From: Amoebidium appalachense
Lineage: Eukaryota; Ichthyosporea
Direction: 5' to 3'
Length of the DNA: 64,000 nt
Assembly (NCBI GenBank): GCA_963693365.1
Contig: CAVNZM010000016.1
Location: 1,612,001 to 1,676,000 of the forward strand
The notes below the pieces were generated by a model. It was not told where the DNA came from and made no database searches. It saw only the letters and a program-made list of their open reading frames with translations. Shown here piece after piece: positions 11,412 to 23,250 of this stretch. The translations under genes and the position numbers were made by a program. Numbering within the stretch: the stretch's first letter is position 1; each line of letters opens with the position of its first letter.

Positions 11412-11667
11412 ACACACATCCTCCCTCCCTCCCTTTTCACTACATCCACATGCATGCAGCATGCAAAGTCACACATACACGCATGCACGCACGCACACGC
11501 TGGTGCAAGCAGTCTACCTCTACGTCATGTGGGCTACGGGCCATTGACTATTTTTTTACGGTAATCTATTTTTATAACTCCCTTGCCCGTAGCCCACATG
11601 ACGTAGAGGCATGCATGTGGTTGTAGTGAAAATGGAGGGAGGGAGGATGTGTGTGTGTGTTTGTGTT
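11399..11667. repeat. Nested inverted repeat (foldback) next to R2
   Basis: A perfect 25-bp inner arm (11517-11541, starting CCTCTACGTCATGTGGGC) pairs with 11585-11609 across a 43-base loop. Outside it, 11399-11460, with CCTCCCTCCC, a CACTAC block and CACATGCATGC, pairs with 11609-11667. Only 11461-11516 on the left is unpaired. The whole unit could form a cruciform or a hairpin RNA. Confidence 0.9.
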
Positions 11668-11689
11668 TTTGTGTGTGTAGCACACAAAT

Positions 11690-12480
11690 TAGAGTGCGCG
11701 TTGTGACACTATAAAGCTGGGTGCGAGCCAGCCACTTGGACTAGATGGGATTGGGGGGAGGAGGGAAAGGGGGGTTTCACGGAAAAATTTGGCACCAGGA
11801 AACTTTTGGACGGGATGTTGAATTTATTTTGTTGAAGTGGTTTTCACCGGTTATTTTCGTGCTCATTGGTAATGTTGATAAATATGACGAAAAACAGTTC
11901 TAATAGCTGTTTTTGTTGAGTTTCTAAGATGTTTTGGGTAGCTAAAGAAAGTCAAATTTGAGTCCCTTTAACCCCCCCCCCCCCCCCCCCCCCCCGGCGT
12001 AATGAAGGGGCGGAGGGGGGAGGGGGGGGGGCGGGGATTATTGCAAGTGGAAGCTGGAGTCGACTAAGTAAAGATATGCCGCATAGGACTGAAATACTAC
12101 AGAGCATCACAAACACCTAAACAGGCTAATGAGTATTTGGCCAAACTTTGGTAAGTTGAAACAGAACAAGAGGCAAAACTCACAAGGTTAGGTTTTCCTT
12201 TTCAGTCTAGGGAGACGACCTATGTAGCACAAAAATTTCCTGTGGCCAGGGGGGAGGGGCCTAGGAGAGAGAACCAGAGATAAGGATCCGGAGAGGGAGA
12301 GAAACCATACAGAGCATGACAAACTGTAGTGTGGTTTAGGAAGGGGGAGGGAAGGGGAGGGGGGGGAAGGGAGAGGTTTAGGGGAGCGGTAGAGAGGGGA
12401 ATTATGGGGGAGTGTTATTAGTAGCACATGAAAGCACTATCAGATAATGCTCTTATATAATGCATATATGTGCTAGGCAT
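11690..12480 (+). repeat. Repeat R1, copy 1 (interrupted)
   Basis: The head block (TATAAAGCTGGGTGCGAG) lies at about 11691-11765. The middle block (CCATACAGAGCATGAC) lies near 12305-12320. The tail block (GTTATTAGTAGCACATGA, then GCTCTTATATAATGCAT) lies near 12414-12466. The same three blocks in the same order occur at 13196-13690 and 14803-15115. Here about 500 bases of unrelated sequence, including a C run at 11972-11995, separate head from middle. Confidence 0.7.
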
Positions 12481-12689
12481 CCTGCAGGGAGGGGAGGGGG
12501 TGGGTTGGGGGCGGGGGCAGTCATCAAGATCAAGAAAACTTTTCAGCCCCAAAGGAGCACATGATCCCAAAGCCTAGCCTCGGTGCATGCTCTTTAACAC
12601 CTTCAACCACTTTTGCTAGGGTGCAACTTGTCTCGGTAGGGACTCTAAATGATAACGACCGCCTCTGTATACATGAACACAACGGCATG

Positions 12690-12865
12690 CGGCATGGATG
12701 GTTTTTATTGACAAATTGTAGAACAAAAACGAGGCTGTCATTTTTTTTGCCCCTAGTGGGTGTAGTCCCACAATCAAATGAAAAAACTGCTGCTGTCGAG
12801 CTGTTGGGTGCGACCTGAAGTTCAGTCGGGTGGCTAGCCCCTGAGCTTTACGGCCTCAAATGCAA
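12690..12865 (+). repeat. Diverged duplicate of 13850-14025
   Basis: Both segments contain a poly-T or CCCATTTTTT block, a conserved GAAGTTCAGTCGGGTGGC block followed by AGCCC, and a closing TCAAATGC. Their order and spacing agree, so a segment carrying R1 and its flank was duplicated and then diverged. No coding frame is shared. Confidence 0.65.
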
Positions 12866-12869
12866 AACT

Positions 12870-12900
<31 letters not shown>

Positions 12901-13195
12901 AAACGGATATGTGTGGGTGGGTGGGGGGGGGGGGGGGGGGGGAGGAGGAGGAGGGGGGATGGTATACGGTAGCCATGCAACTATCTGGTTATTTACAAGA
13001 ATAGTGAATAGACAGGCCCCCCATCCCCTCCGTTCCCTTCCCCTTCACCCCCTCTCCTCCCCTCCCCCCTCCGCCCCACCCCGCTTGTGTGCACCAACTC
13101 ACAGTATTCTGTACGCACTACACAGACACGCGTGGGCATGCATAGACCCACTGTGGCACCTGTTGGTGCGCGCCCTTTCACACAAACAAACTGAG
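12870..13195. repeat. G-run pair and pyrimidine-rich spacer
   Basis: Two long G runs (about 12871-12900 and 12923-12942) precede a C/T-rich stretch. No gene or recognised repeat was found here. Confidence 0.6.
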
Positions 13196-13338
13196 AATGC
13201 GTGTTATAACACTAGCAAAGCCGGGTGCAAGCCCGTGACTTGGGCTTGACTAAATATGGGAAGGGGGGGGCGGGGGGAGGGGGTGGGGGGGATTGGGGGA
13301 GGGGGAGGCGGGGGGGAGGGGGGAGGAGGAGGGGGAAA

Positions 13339-13375
<37 letters not shown>

Positions 13376-13690
13376 ATAGGAGGAAGGGCGGGGGGAGCAG
13401 GGGGGGAGGAGGGGGGGAGGGAGGGGGGTGAGGGCGGGGGGAGGGGGGGGGGGGGGGGGGGGGGGGGACCGGTACTAAAGATGGGGATCCGGGGATAGAG
13501 GGAAGCGTACAGAGCATGACTGTCACAAGCTGTGGTTACTACCGGGGAGGGGAGTGGGCGGGAAGGGGGTTTTTGGGGGAATCCTGGGGGGTGGGGGGGG
13601 GGGGAGCGGGGGGGCCACCGGAGAATGTTGTCAAAAGTACACCAAAGCGTCAATACGATAAAGCTCTTATAAAATGCATTATGGGCAGAG
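13196..13690 (+). repeat. Repeat R1, copy 2
   Basis: The head block reads ACACTAGCAAAGCCGGGTGC, the middle block reads AGCGTACAGAGCATGAC, and the tail reads GAATGTTGTCAAAAGTACAC followed by GCTCTTATAAAATGCATTAT and GGGCAGAGCC. Purine-rich G-run DNA fills both gaps between blocks. The tail end resembles the end of R2 (GCAGAGCCC), so the two families may share a 3' module. Confidence 0.75.
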
Positions 13691-13700
13691 CCCTTCTGGT

Positions 13701-13737
<37 letters not shown>

Positions 13738-13849
13738 GGGGGGGGAGGGGGGGCGGGAGGGGGAGGGGAGGGGGGGGGGGGAGGGGGGGCGGGGAGGGGG
13801 GGAGGGGAGGGGGGGGGGTGGGGGTACGTGACCTGGAAGCAGCAGAGTG

Positions 13850-14025
13850 GCATGAAAGGTTCAACTTGTAAGAAAAAGATTGCCCATTTTTTCCCGGTGG
13901 TGTGCGTCCCTTGGCAAACAAATAAAGAGACGACTGTTTTAATGCTGTAGAATGTGCCATGAAGTTCAGTCGGGTGGCCAGCCCTCAATCTGAGCTTGAC
14001 GGTTCTATGAAGTCAAATGCTCAAG
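13850..14025 (+). repeat. Diverged duplicate of 12690-12865
   Basis: This is the partner of the segment at 12690-12865, sharing the GAAGTTCAGTCGGGTGGC block. It follows R1 copy 2 just as the other follows R1 copy 1, which supports duplication of a larger unit of about 1.1 kb. Confidence 0.65.
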
Positions 14026-14716
14026 GTAGCAAAGTACCTGTTAGTGGCCACCCACTAATCGTACCAGCTAAAAGTTTTCGTTCGTTCTATACAGAGCAGT
14101 TCTCTTGAAACATCGAGCATGTGTTTTGTCTATATATGGGCCACAAATGATTCTCCTACATGCTCGTTTAAGGAGATGCCTGTTGCTTTTCCCCTGCACT
14201 TTGGCGTGGCATCGCAACAAACAATGATTTTATGAGCCTTAGGCAGCATTTTATCCCTTTGAGTGCACATCCCCCGGTTCTACCCATCAAGGCCCTTCAG
14301 GCTTGCTAGGGGATCTGATTGGTGTGTTCAACTTTAGGTGTGTGTAAAGTATTTTTTTCTTTGGCGCAGGGGGGCAGAGTGGGGAGGGAGGGACAGCCAC
14401 CTCCTTAGGGGGTGGGGGGGGGGAGGGGAGGTGGCGGGGAGACAGCCACCCCCCCACCCCCGCCTACCCTTCCCTTCCCCCTCCCCCCCCCCGGGGGGGG
14501 GGGGGGGGGTAGGTTGGGGTAGGCCGGGGGTGGATGCCCCTAGGCCTCCCCCTCCTCTCCCCCCCCCCCTCACCTTGCCTCTCCCACCCACACCCTTCAT
14601 TATTAACCGCAACCCCGAGGCATGACGTGGATATCGACACATACATACTGTATCCACAAAAAGACACACACGCATGCGTATGCACGAGTCTAGCAGCGCG
14701 CACACAGTGGCATCGG

Positions 14717-14801
<85 letters not shown>

Positions 14802-14802
14802 G

Positions 14803-15115
14803 GAGTACACGTTATTACAATAGTAAAGCTGGGTGCGAGCAAGAAAACATCTTGGGACCAGAATTGATGGGGTGGAGGGGGGAGGAGTGGGGACCCGGTG
14901 GCCAGATATAGAATATCCAGAGAAGGGGAGAAAGCATACAGAGCGTGGCAAGTTGTGATCAAAGTAGGAGGACGGAAGGGAGAAAGAGAAAGGGAAGAAT
15001 ATGGTTGGGGGGGGGGGGGGGGGGGGAGGGGGGGATCTTCGGGGAATGTTATCAATAGCACACGAGCACATTTAGATGAAGCTCTTATATAGGGCATTAT
15101 GAGCAGAACCATTCT
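14803..15115 (+). repeat. Repeat R1, copy 3
   Basis: The head (AGTAAAGCTGGGTGCGAGC), middle (AAAGCATACAGAGCGTGGC) and tail (GGGGAATGTTATCAATAGCA, then GCTCTTATATAGGGCATTAT) are all present. This is the most compact copy, about 310 bp. A (CA)n tract of about 80 bases ends just upstream at 14798, and a C run follows at 15120-15148. Confidence 0.75.
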
Positions 15116-15117
15116 CT

Positions 15118-15151
<34 letters not shown>

Positions 15152-15384
15152 CCACATACACGCACCCCACAAAAGTGCCGCTGCGAATGCTACGCAGTAT
15201 AGTATTACTCACTAGCAACGTGGAGTTTCGAGGTCCAGATCAGTATCAAAATGCACCTAACTGAGAAACGTTTTCTTCTGGGCTCGGCAAGCTCTGGGAT
15301 ATAGGGAGGTTCATATGGCAGCCAGCCCCACTTCTTTTTCTAGGTCAACCCCCCCCCCCCCCCCCCCTCTCTCTCTCTCTTTCT

Positions 15385-15430
<46 letters not shown>

Positions 15431-15534
15431 TTCTCTCGTCTCATTCTTTTTCTGTCCCCCCCCCTATCCCTCCCCCCTCCCCCCCCCCCCCCCCGCCCCA
15501 GAAAAAAGGGGAAAAAAAGAATGCAGGCATACGT

Positions 15535-15645
<111 letters not shown>

Positions 15646-15806
15646 CGTGTGTGTGCTGCCTGCATGCCGGTTTCGTCTTTTTTTTTACTTTTTTTTTTCC
15701 GGGGGGGGGGGGGGGAGTGAGGGAGGAGCGGGAGGGGCGGGGGGAGAAGGGGAGGGTGAGGGGTTGGGTAGCCTACGTGGGGGGAGGGCCCAACCATATC
15801 GGCTGA

Positions 15807-16193
15807 GTCAACTTGCACCCGAGCAGAATTATTCTGCAAAAAGCAGAATTATTCTGTAAACAGCAGAATTATTCTGCTAAAAGCAGGATTATTTAGTAAA
15901 GCAGAATTATTCTACAAAGCAGAATCGATCTGCTAAACGCGAAATCAATCTGCTAGAAGCAGAATTACTCCGCTAAAAGCAGAATAATTCCGCTAAGAAG
16001 AATTGTTCTGCTGTCGAAAGCAGAATAATTCTGCTTTTTGCGGAATTTAGCAGAATAATTCGGCTAACTTGAAAGCAGAGTGATTCTGCGAATAACTCTG
16101 CTAAAAGAAGAGTGATCCTGCTTATGCAGAATAATTCTGCTTTTTGCAGAATAATTCGGCTTTTGCAGAAGAATTCTGCTTTTGCAAGTTGAC
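15807..16193. mobile_element. Palindromic minisatellite with terminal inverted repeats
   Basis: The ends are exact inverted repeats: GTCAACTTGC at 15807-15816 and GCAAGTTGAC at 16184-16193. Between them are about 18 irregular units of 18-21 bp, most of them variants of AGCAGAATTATTCTGCT, which is itself a palindrome. Units differ by point changes (for example AGCAGAATCGATCTGCT) that often keep the dyad symmetry. No open frame is present. The element lies downstream of F-box/LRR exon A on that gene's strand. A MITE-like or satellite-bearing insertion is my reading; no target duplication is obvious. Confidence 0.8.
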
Positions 16194-16265
16194 CCTGCCG
16201 TTTGGCCCTGGTCTGGGGGTGGGGGTGGGCGGTGGGGGTAGGGGGTGGGGGGTGGTGGTGGTGGT

Positions 16266-16302
<37 letters not shown>

Positions 16303-16549
16303 GGGGAGGGGGGGGGGGGGGGGGGGCGGGGGGGCTGAAAGGGGGTGGGTTAAAGGGGACAGTGAGAGAGGGAGAAGAGAGGGTGGGGGGGATGGGGGGG
16401 GGCCCCGGGGGGGGGGGGGGGGGGGGGGGGGGACTGGGGATAGGGGTAAAGCAAAGAGACAAGTAGATGGGAAAGGGGAAGGGAGGATGCAAAAGGATGT
16501 GTAGAGCTGTGTGTGACAGTAAAAATGCAAGCATGTACACAGCACACAC

Positions 16550-17056
16550 CTCGATGTAGAGTTTGTGACGGAGCCCTGTCACGAGCAGCTTGCGCAGGGC
16601 CGGCAGTTTCAGCACCCCGGCAATGAAGAAGGTTGATAAGGGAGGCATGTTGCCGAAGTTGACGTGCAGGTAGGTCACATGGGGGAAGCCGTCCCCCGAG
16701 TTGGCGAAGACTAATAGGTTTGGCAGGGTATATTGGTCCAAGGACAAGCGGGTCAAGTGGGGCAGAACGTCGTCTATGGCACGCACAGCCGCAGGGCATG
16801 CATGCAGCAGCCGCATGCTGCACAGTTTCGGTGCCTGGTCCAGAATCCGGGGTATTGCCGCCCTATGAACCTTATTTCCGTCCATTGTCACATGGCTGAG
16901 CTTCTTCAGCACCTCCCCAACCCCCACCAGCTGCTCCAGGCCTGACTCTGGAACCATGCTGCCAATGCTCAGTTTCTTGAGCTGGAAGTTGCGCCAATAG
17001 AACTTAAGGTCGAGGTTGGGCACGTCCACGTGGACATCTGTGAGGCTGGTGGGATG
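16550..17056 (-). pseudogene. F-box/LRR family, isolated LRR exon (copy A)
   Basis: A 507-base exon, open throughout (169 codons, phase 0 at both ends), has an acceptor formed by the end of a (CA)n tract (CACACAG|CATCCC) and a donor GAG|GTGTGT. It encodes leucine-rich repeat-like segments such as VPNLDLKFYW, LPHLTRLSLDQ and LPALRKLLVTGL. It matches exon 4 of copy B and the 3' part of copy C, and the intron after the donor also matches copy C for about 120 bases, so it came from a genomic duplication. No F-box exon, start or last exon was found nearby. It is therefore probably a gene fragment, although the exon itself is undamaged. Copy B lies further upstream on the same strand. Confidence 0.7.
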
Positions 17057-17110
<54 letters not shown>

Positions 17111-17419
17111 GTGTGTAGGTGCTTGCGTGCGTGCGTGCATGTGTTGCATGTATGTGTATGTGCGCGTGTACGTGTGTGCGTGTTTGTGTCTATTTAAACG
17201 GTGTGTTTGTGCCCGCGTTTGTGTGTGCGTGTGGGTAGGTGTTGGCATGTGTGTGTGCATGCCCGGGCCCGCCATTTCTTCATGTTTCTACACACAGTAT
17301 GTGCCTTTACATATGCGTATACATGATGTGCAACCCGGGCATTGTGTCGAAGCGAGTGTGTTAGGATGTGTGTATGCCAGTGCCGGTGTGTCTGTGTGTG
17401 TGTCTGTGTGATACTGTGT

Positions 17420-17459
<40 letters not shown>

Positions 17460-17556
17460 ACGCGCACGCATGCGTACATGTGCATGTGCATGTGTTTGTG
17501 TCTATGTGTTTGTGTGTGTGTGTGTGTGTGTGTATGTGTGTATGTGTGTGTGTGTA

Positions 17557-17599
<43 letters not shown>

Positions 17600-18087
17600 C
17601 ACACTGAGTGTGTACGTGTGGGCGGCCGGTGGGGATGGTGGTAGGTGGTGGTGATTAAAAGGGGCAGGGGAGTGGGGGGGGGGGGGGGGGGGGGGGAAAG
17701 AATAAAAACCCGACCTTTATGCCGAGAAAAAAAAGAGCATGATAGAGATGGTGTTTATGTGTATGTGTAACGGAAGGAGAGGTTAGCGAGCTGCCATATC
17801 AGGGGAGTGGGGAGGGAACAGAAGACACTCTTCGGAAGGGAAGGGAGGCAGTCTAGGGAGAAAGGGGAGAGAGAGAGGGGGGGGGGAGAGAGAGAGAGAG
17901 AGAGAAGGGGGGCCCCAGGGGGCGGGGAAGGTGGGGGGGGGGGGGGGGGGGGGGGGGGGGGAGGGGGGGGGAAGGGGGGGGTGATGTTTCTTGTAGAATA
18001 AACCATTGTAGTGTTGTTTGTACAACGGCACCCACCTCCCCCCCCCTCCACCCTCCGGATCCACTGTCGCCGCAAAACATTGTCCCG
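17057..18087. repeat. (TG)n cluster and G runs
   Basis: (TG)n tracts at about 17059-17105 and 17410-17600 flank a GT-rich spacer; the first supplies the splice acceptor of exon A on the minus strand. G runs lie at about 17673-17696 and 17935-17961. Nothing coding was found. Confidence 0.85.
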
Positions 18088-18505
18088 CTCTACTCACTCA
18101 TTCACTCACTCACTCACTCACTCACTCACTCGCTGACTCACTCACTCACTCACTCACTCACTCACTCACTGACTCACTCACTCACTCACTCACTCACTCA
18201 CTCACTCACTCACTCACTCACTCACTCACTCACTCACTCACTCACTCACTCACTCATTCACTCATTCACTCACTCACTCACTCACCCACTAATAATGTTA
18301 ACTCACTCACTCACTCACTCACTCACTCACCCACTGATAATGTTCATTCACTCACTCACTCACTCACTCACTCACCCACTAATAATCATTGGTTAACTCA
18401 CTCACTCACTCACTCACTCACTCACCCACTAATAATGTTAATTCACTCACTCACTCACTCACTCACCCACTAATAATGTTAACTCACTCACTCACTCACT
18501 CGTTC
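18088..18505. repeat. (CTCA)n satellite with higher-order units
   Basis: Tetranucleotide CTCA repeats run for about 410 bases. In the second half they are broken at 25-60 base intervals by the insert CCCACTAATAATGTTAA or close variants (CCCACTGATAATGTTCA), making a nested higher-order repeat. The units keep the 4-base register. Confidence 0.95.
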
Positions 18506-18772
18506 CTCTCCTTACCTCTCTCTCCCTCCCTCCTTCCTTTGTCACTTCCTTCCTCCCTCCCTCCCTCCCCGCCCTGCGTCCCCTCCCCCCCCCCCCCCTC
18601 TCCCTCCCTCCCTCCCTCCCTGCCTCCCTCCCCCCCTCCCTCTCCCTCCCTCCCTCTCTGCCTCCCTCCCTCCCTCTCCCTCCCTCCCCCCCTCTCCCCC
18701 CCCCCCCCCCCTCCCCCTCCTCCCCCCCCCCCCCCCCCCCACACACACACGCACACACCCATGCACACACAC

Positions 18773-18813
<41 letters not shown>

Positions 18814-19433
18814 GCCCATTTACGACACCTACTATTTGCCACGCATTTCATTCCTAATGGTTCCTTTCACCACAACCCCTGTCCGCCACTGACACACTCT
18901 CACCCGGTTGCATTTCGGCGCCGGCGGTGGTGGTGTTTGTAGCAACACATGTGGTGGTGGTGGTTTTGCACACATAACATGGCTTGGGCCAAAAACTCCT
19001 GGGCTAAGACTGTGTGTATACTAGTGTTTAGAACCGGGTGATAGGTTATCGTAACGTTAGCTTAGTTGTTTGCACCATCAAGTAATGGCACTCTAGCTAT
19101 ACGGTACTGTGAGTCACGGCTTGTAATGAAAGGCCGGGCCCCTAATGGAGGCCCCCTCAGAACATAATGGGGTAAAATAAAGATAATTAATATCATTAAA
19201 AATGCGCCCAGGTTGTGCACGTGGTGTATGGGTGTGCATGTGTATGTGCACACACGTTTGTATGTGTGTGTTGGATGCCACTGGTGGGGAGAGGGGAGGA
19301 GGAAAGAGGGGGGGGGGGGGGAGGTGGAGGTTATGGATCAGCAGTGCCGTCTGTGTGTGTGGTGTTGGTGGTCATTGTGGGGGTGCTGGTGATGGGCCAC
19401 CAGGAGGTAGTGGTCGTGTGTGTGTGTGTTTGT

Positions 19434-19465
<32 letters not shown>

Positions 19466-20238
19466 GGGTGGGCGTGGGTGTGTGAGTGCACGTGCAGTGC
19501 ACGTGTGTGCGTGGTGGTGATGGTGGTGGTGCTGGTGGTGACCACGCATGGTGGCTGGTGGTGTTTTAAGGGGGGGGGGGGGGAGGGGGAGGGGGGGAAG
19601 GGGGGGGGGGGGGGGGAGGGGGGGGGGGGGGGGTCACTCCGAAGCAGCTGTACGGTTGTTGCAGCGAAACGCACAACTCACGTGCGTTATCATGTGTTGC
19701 TGAATTGCATTCAGTTATCCGATAGTATTCTTTTTATATGACGTTCTTGGACTGGTAAAGAACACGATATTTGTTCTACAGTGGCATACCACTGATTTCG
19801 AATAATGTCTTGCCTATATCGGGGTATGCCATTCGGCTGTTGTTTTCATGGAAAAATCAATGGATTAGTATCAATACAGGTCGGCATTTGAAGGTCAATA
19901 AAAACAGTACTACGTATATACTACGGTCCCTTACGTGAGGATTAACTGAGAACTGCACAGATATATCATTTACAATCATATTGAAAACAGCAGCTACAAT
20001 AGGGAGAAAAAACAAGTCAGAAGCCGTGAATCAGGTAGCACACCATTAAATACATAACGATCAAGACATTTACCCATTGAAAAGAAAAATTGTAACGTCG
20101 ATGAGCATCACTAAAATCACGAAAGAACCGGAAATTCTTCAAGACAACCAGCGGTTGCACTGCAGCATCTGATTGGTGGTTCACGACTGGCCGGCAGGAA
20201 AGATATGGGGCTGGCACGGCACACATGGGCACGTGGGC
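18506..20238. other. Pyrimidine-rich, CA and G-run DNA, then unique sequence; no gene seen
   Basis: Bases 18510-18815 are C/T-rich and end in (CA)n. Bases 18816-19240 are unique sequence. G-rich DNA fills 19290-19635. Bases 19640-20238 are AT-rich and lie just downstream of the last exon of pseudogene B, so part of it may be a former 3' UTR. Confidence 0.5.
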
Positions 20239-20873
20239 TCAGTGGGCCTCATCTGGGAGAAGGACATGCACACGGCCACTGCTGGCCACGGTGTCGTAGT
20301 CCTGCATAGGCGTTAAAGTTAGCCGTAGCATGGGGCTGGTGTGTGTGTGTGAGTGTGCAATGTTGTGGTTTGCCTAGTTGATGTGGTTGTGCATGTTCCA
20401 TGATGTGTGCTTGTGCGTGGCACGCGCAGGCTCACGTGCGCACGTGCATGTGTGCGTGTGTGTGTTTGTGTGTGTGCAGACATGCCTGCGTGGGGATGCG
20501 TCTTTGGGTAAATATGAGTTTGTGTGTGCATGTGTCACAGTGTGTGCATGTGTGCATGCGTGCGTGCGTCCGTGTGTGTGTGCGTGCGTTCGTGCGTGCG
20601 TGCGTATGTGTCGGGGGGGGGGGGGGGGGGGGGGGGTTAGCTGTGGGTAAATATGTGTTTGTGTGTGCATGTGTGTGTGCACGGGTACACGTGACTGGGA
20701 GAGTGAAGGCACAAGTCGCCGATTTCAAGGGTGTGATTTTCAAAGAGGGAGAACGAGGCTATTTATATCTTGGATGGGTCTTTTGTGCTCGTTGTGATGA
20801 TTGTCCTGTGGGCATGTGTATGCGTACATGATTGATTTTGAGTGTGCCCGTGTGCCCGTGTGCCCGTGTGCCG

Positions 20874-20927
<54 letters not shown>

Positions 20928-23216
20928 GTGTGTGTGTGTATGCGGTGTGTGTGTGCGTGTTTGTGCGTGTGTGTGTGTGTGTGTGTTGTCTTTTTTTTTT
21001 TCCCTTTTCTTGTTTTTCTTCTTTTCTTCTTTTTTTTCCCTAACCGTTTCTGTGGTTGGGTGGGGGGGGGGGGGGGGGGGGGGGGAAGGGTGGGTGGGTG
21101 GGTAGGTGGGGGGGGGGGGGGGGGGTAAGAGAACGAGGGAAGGAGGGGGGAAAGGAAAAGGGTGATGCAAACTTTAAGGGCCTGTAGGGGTGTGTGCTCT
21201 ATGAAAATGCAGCATGATGCAGCCCCTATCCACGACGCCCTCCAAAACCAGCTTGCGCAGGGCAGGAAGGGCCAGCACTCCTGCAATGCAATAGTCGGGC
21301 GAGGTATTGAGGAATTTGATCTGCAGGGAGGTCAGACGGGGGAAGATGCCACCGGACGTAGTGAAGGCTGACAGGTCATTGGAGGCATATTTGTCCGCCA
21401 ACCGGCCCAAAAGCCGGACGGTTAAGTGGGGCTACTGATTGGCCATGATCTGCACTGCCGCACGAGTTCCACTTAGCAGCCCCATACTGCGCAGTTCTGG
21501 TGACGGGCCCAGAATCCGGGGAGCAGCTGTGCTATGGGCCTTATTGCCGGCCATCGCCACATGGCTGAGCTTCTTCAGCACCTCTCCAACCCCCACCAGC
21601 TGCTCCAGGCCTGCCTCTGCAACCATGCTACCAATGCTCAGTTTCTCGAGCTTGGGGTTGCGCCAAATGAACTTGAGGTCCAGGTTGGGCACGTTCACGC
21701 GAACATCTGTGAGGCTGGTAGTGTGCTGTGCATGTGTGTGTTTGTGTGTGTGTGTGTGTGTGTTTGTGTGTGTGCATGTGTGTGTGTGAAGCCGTGTGTG
21801 TGCATGTGTGTGTGTGTGTGTGTGCGCGCGCGTGCGTGTGTGTGTGTCGTGGTGGTGGTGGTTGTGGTAGCGTAGCGGTGGTGCTGGTGGTGGTGGGGCG
21901 GGGGGGGGGGGGGAGGGAGGGGCAAAGGCACGATCTGTGGTATCAGAGAGAGAATAGTACAGACGTTGCTGATGCATGCAAAGACCTGCTACCAGTCAAT
22001 ATGATGAGGTTTTGGTGGATGCAGGTGTTTTGGCCAAGGGGGGGAAGGGGGGAGAAGGGGTGGGGAAGGGAGGGGGGGGAGGGGGGAGGGGGGGGGGGGG
22101 GGGGGGGGGGGAGATGGGGCAGAGATTCTTTGAGACAGAGTTCGTGTTCGTGATGGGTGTGTGAGACTGATATCGACCTGGTGTATTCAATGTGGAAGAA
22201 TATTTGTCCGGAGATGCAGAAAGAAAAAGAGAAAGGGCAAGTAAACAAGGTGTGTGTGTGTGTGTGGGTGTGTGTGTGTGTAAGGAGGGAGAGATCAGTG
22301 ATAGTATGGGGGGAGAAAGAAACCGAAGAGAAAGAAAAGGGGGGGGGGGGGGGGGGGGGGGGGGGGAGAGAGAGAAGGGGGTCTCGTTTCAAAAAAAGAT
22401 TTATAGGGTTGCTTGGACGGCCACCCACCTCCAGGAATGTTACACTCAATTGCTGCGGCATCTGATTCAGGATTTCGAGTCTTGAGCCGTGGACAGGCGA
22501 GGCCGGTAAGACAGGTGCACCTTTGCCAGATGCTTGAGGGGGGCCAGGGAGGGCCACACCCGGTGGCCCCAGTCGTTGTAGGTTACCAAAGTCAGCTCCT
22601 TCAGGCCCGTCAGTGCCGGCAGACTGTCGGCCACGGCCTGGGCCACGGTGACGTTTTTGAGGTGCAGGCAGGTGAGCTGTTGGGGCAGGGCAGGCAGGCG
22701 GGTGATGGTGACCCCAGGAAGAAACAGCTTGAGCTCACGCAGGTTGGCGCTGAGCAGGGGCATAAGCTTTTGTAGGTCGATGGTGCCACTATGTATACGC
22801 CCCACGAAGATCTGTGTGTATGTGTGTGTGCACATGCGTGTGCAGCGTGGGCTTTTTGTGCATGCGCATGAGCGCTGCTGGTGTGTGTGTGCTTGAATGT
22901 GCATGCATATGCGCAGCGGCTCACGGTGGTGTAGGTAGTGCGGTACCAAAGGAGAAGGTGGGGGGGAGGATTATTAAAGAGGAATTCTAATGATCGTGCA
23001 AGACTTGGTGATGCATATGCTAGGCTTTTGTGGGCCAGAGAATCTTTGTAGAAGGAAATAGGAATGTAGATCATCAGAATAAGAAGCAGTTATAGGCAAG
23101 AAGCACATATGGGGGTGGAAAGGAGCAGTGGTTTGACCGAATCAGCCACAGTCTGAGTGTTGTAATACGTAGCATTCGCCATATGTCCTATAAATGGCAG
23201 GTCTCGCCGAGCTGAG

Positions 23217-23250
<34 letters not shown>

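Noticed and set aside
15807-16193. CRISPR array
   Set aside because: Units are palindromes joined with almost no spacer, the spacers are not unique, there is no cas gene, and the window is eukaryotic.
18088-18505. Long Thr/His/Ser/Leu frame as a repeat protein
   Set aside because: A 4-base repeat gives the same 4-residue cycle in every frame; it is a microsatellite.
20017-20232. 71-codon minus frame beyond the last exon of copy B
   Set aside because: It follows the TGA of copy B and has no counterpart downstream of copy C; probably 3' UTR.
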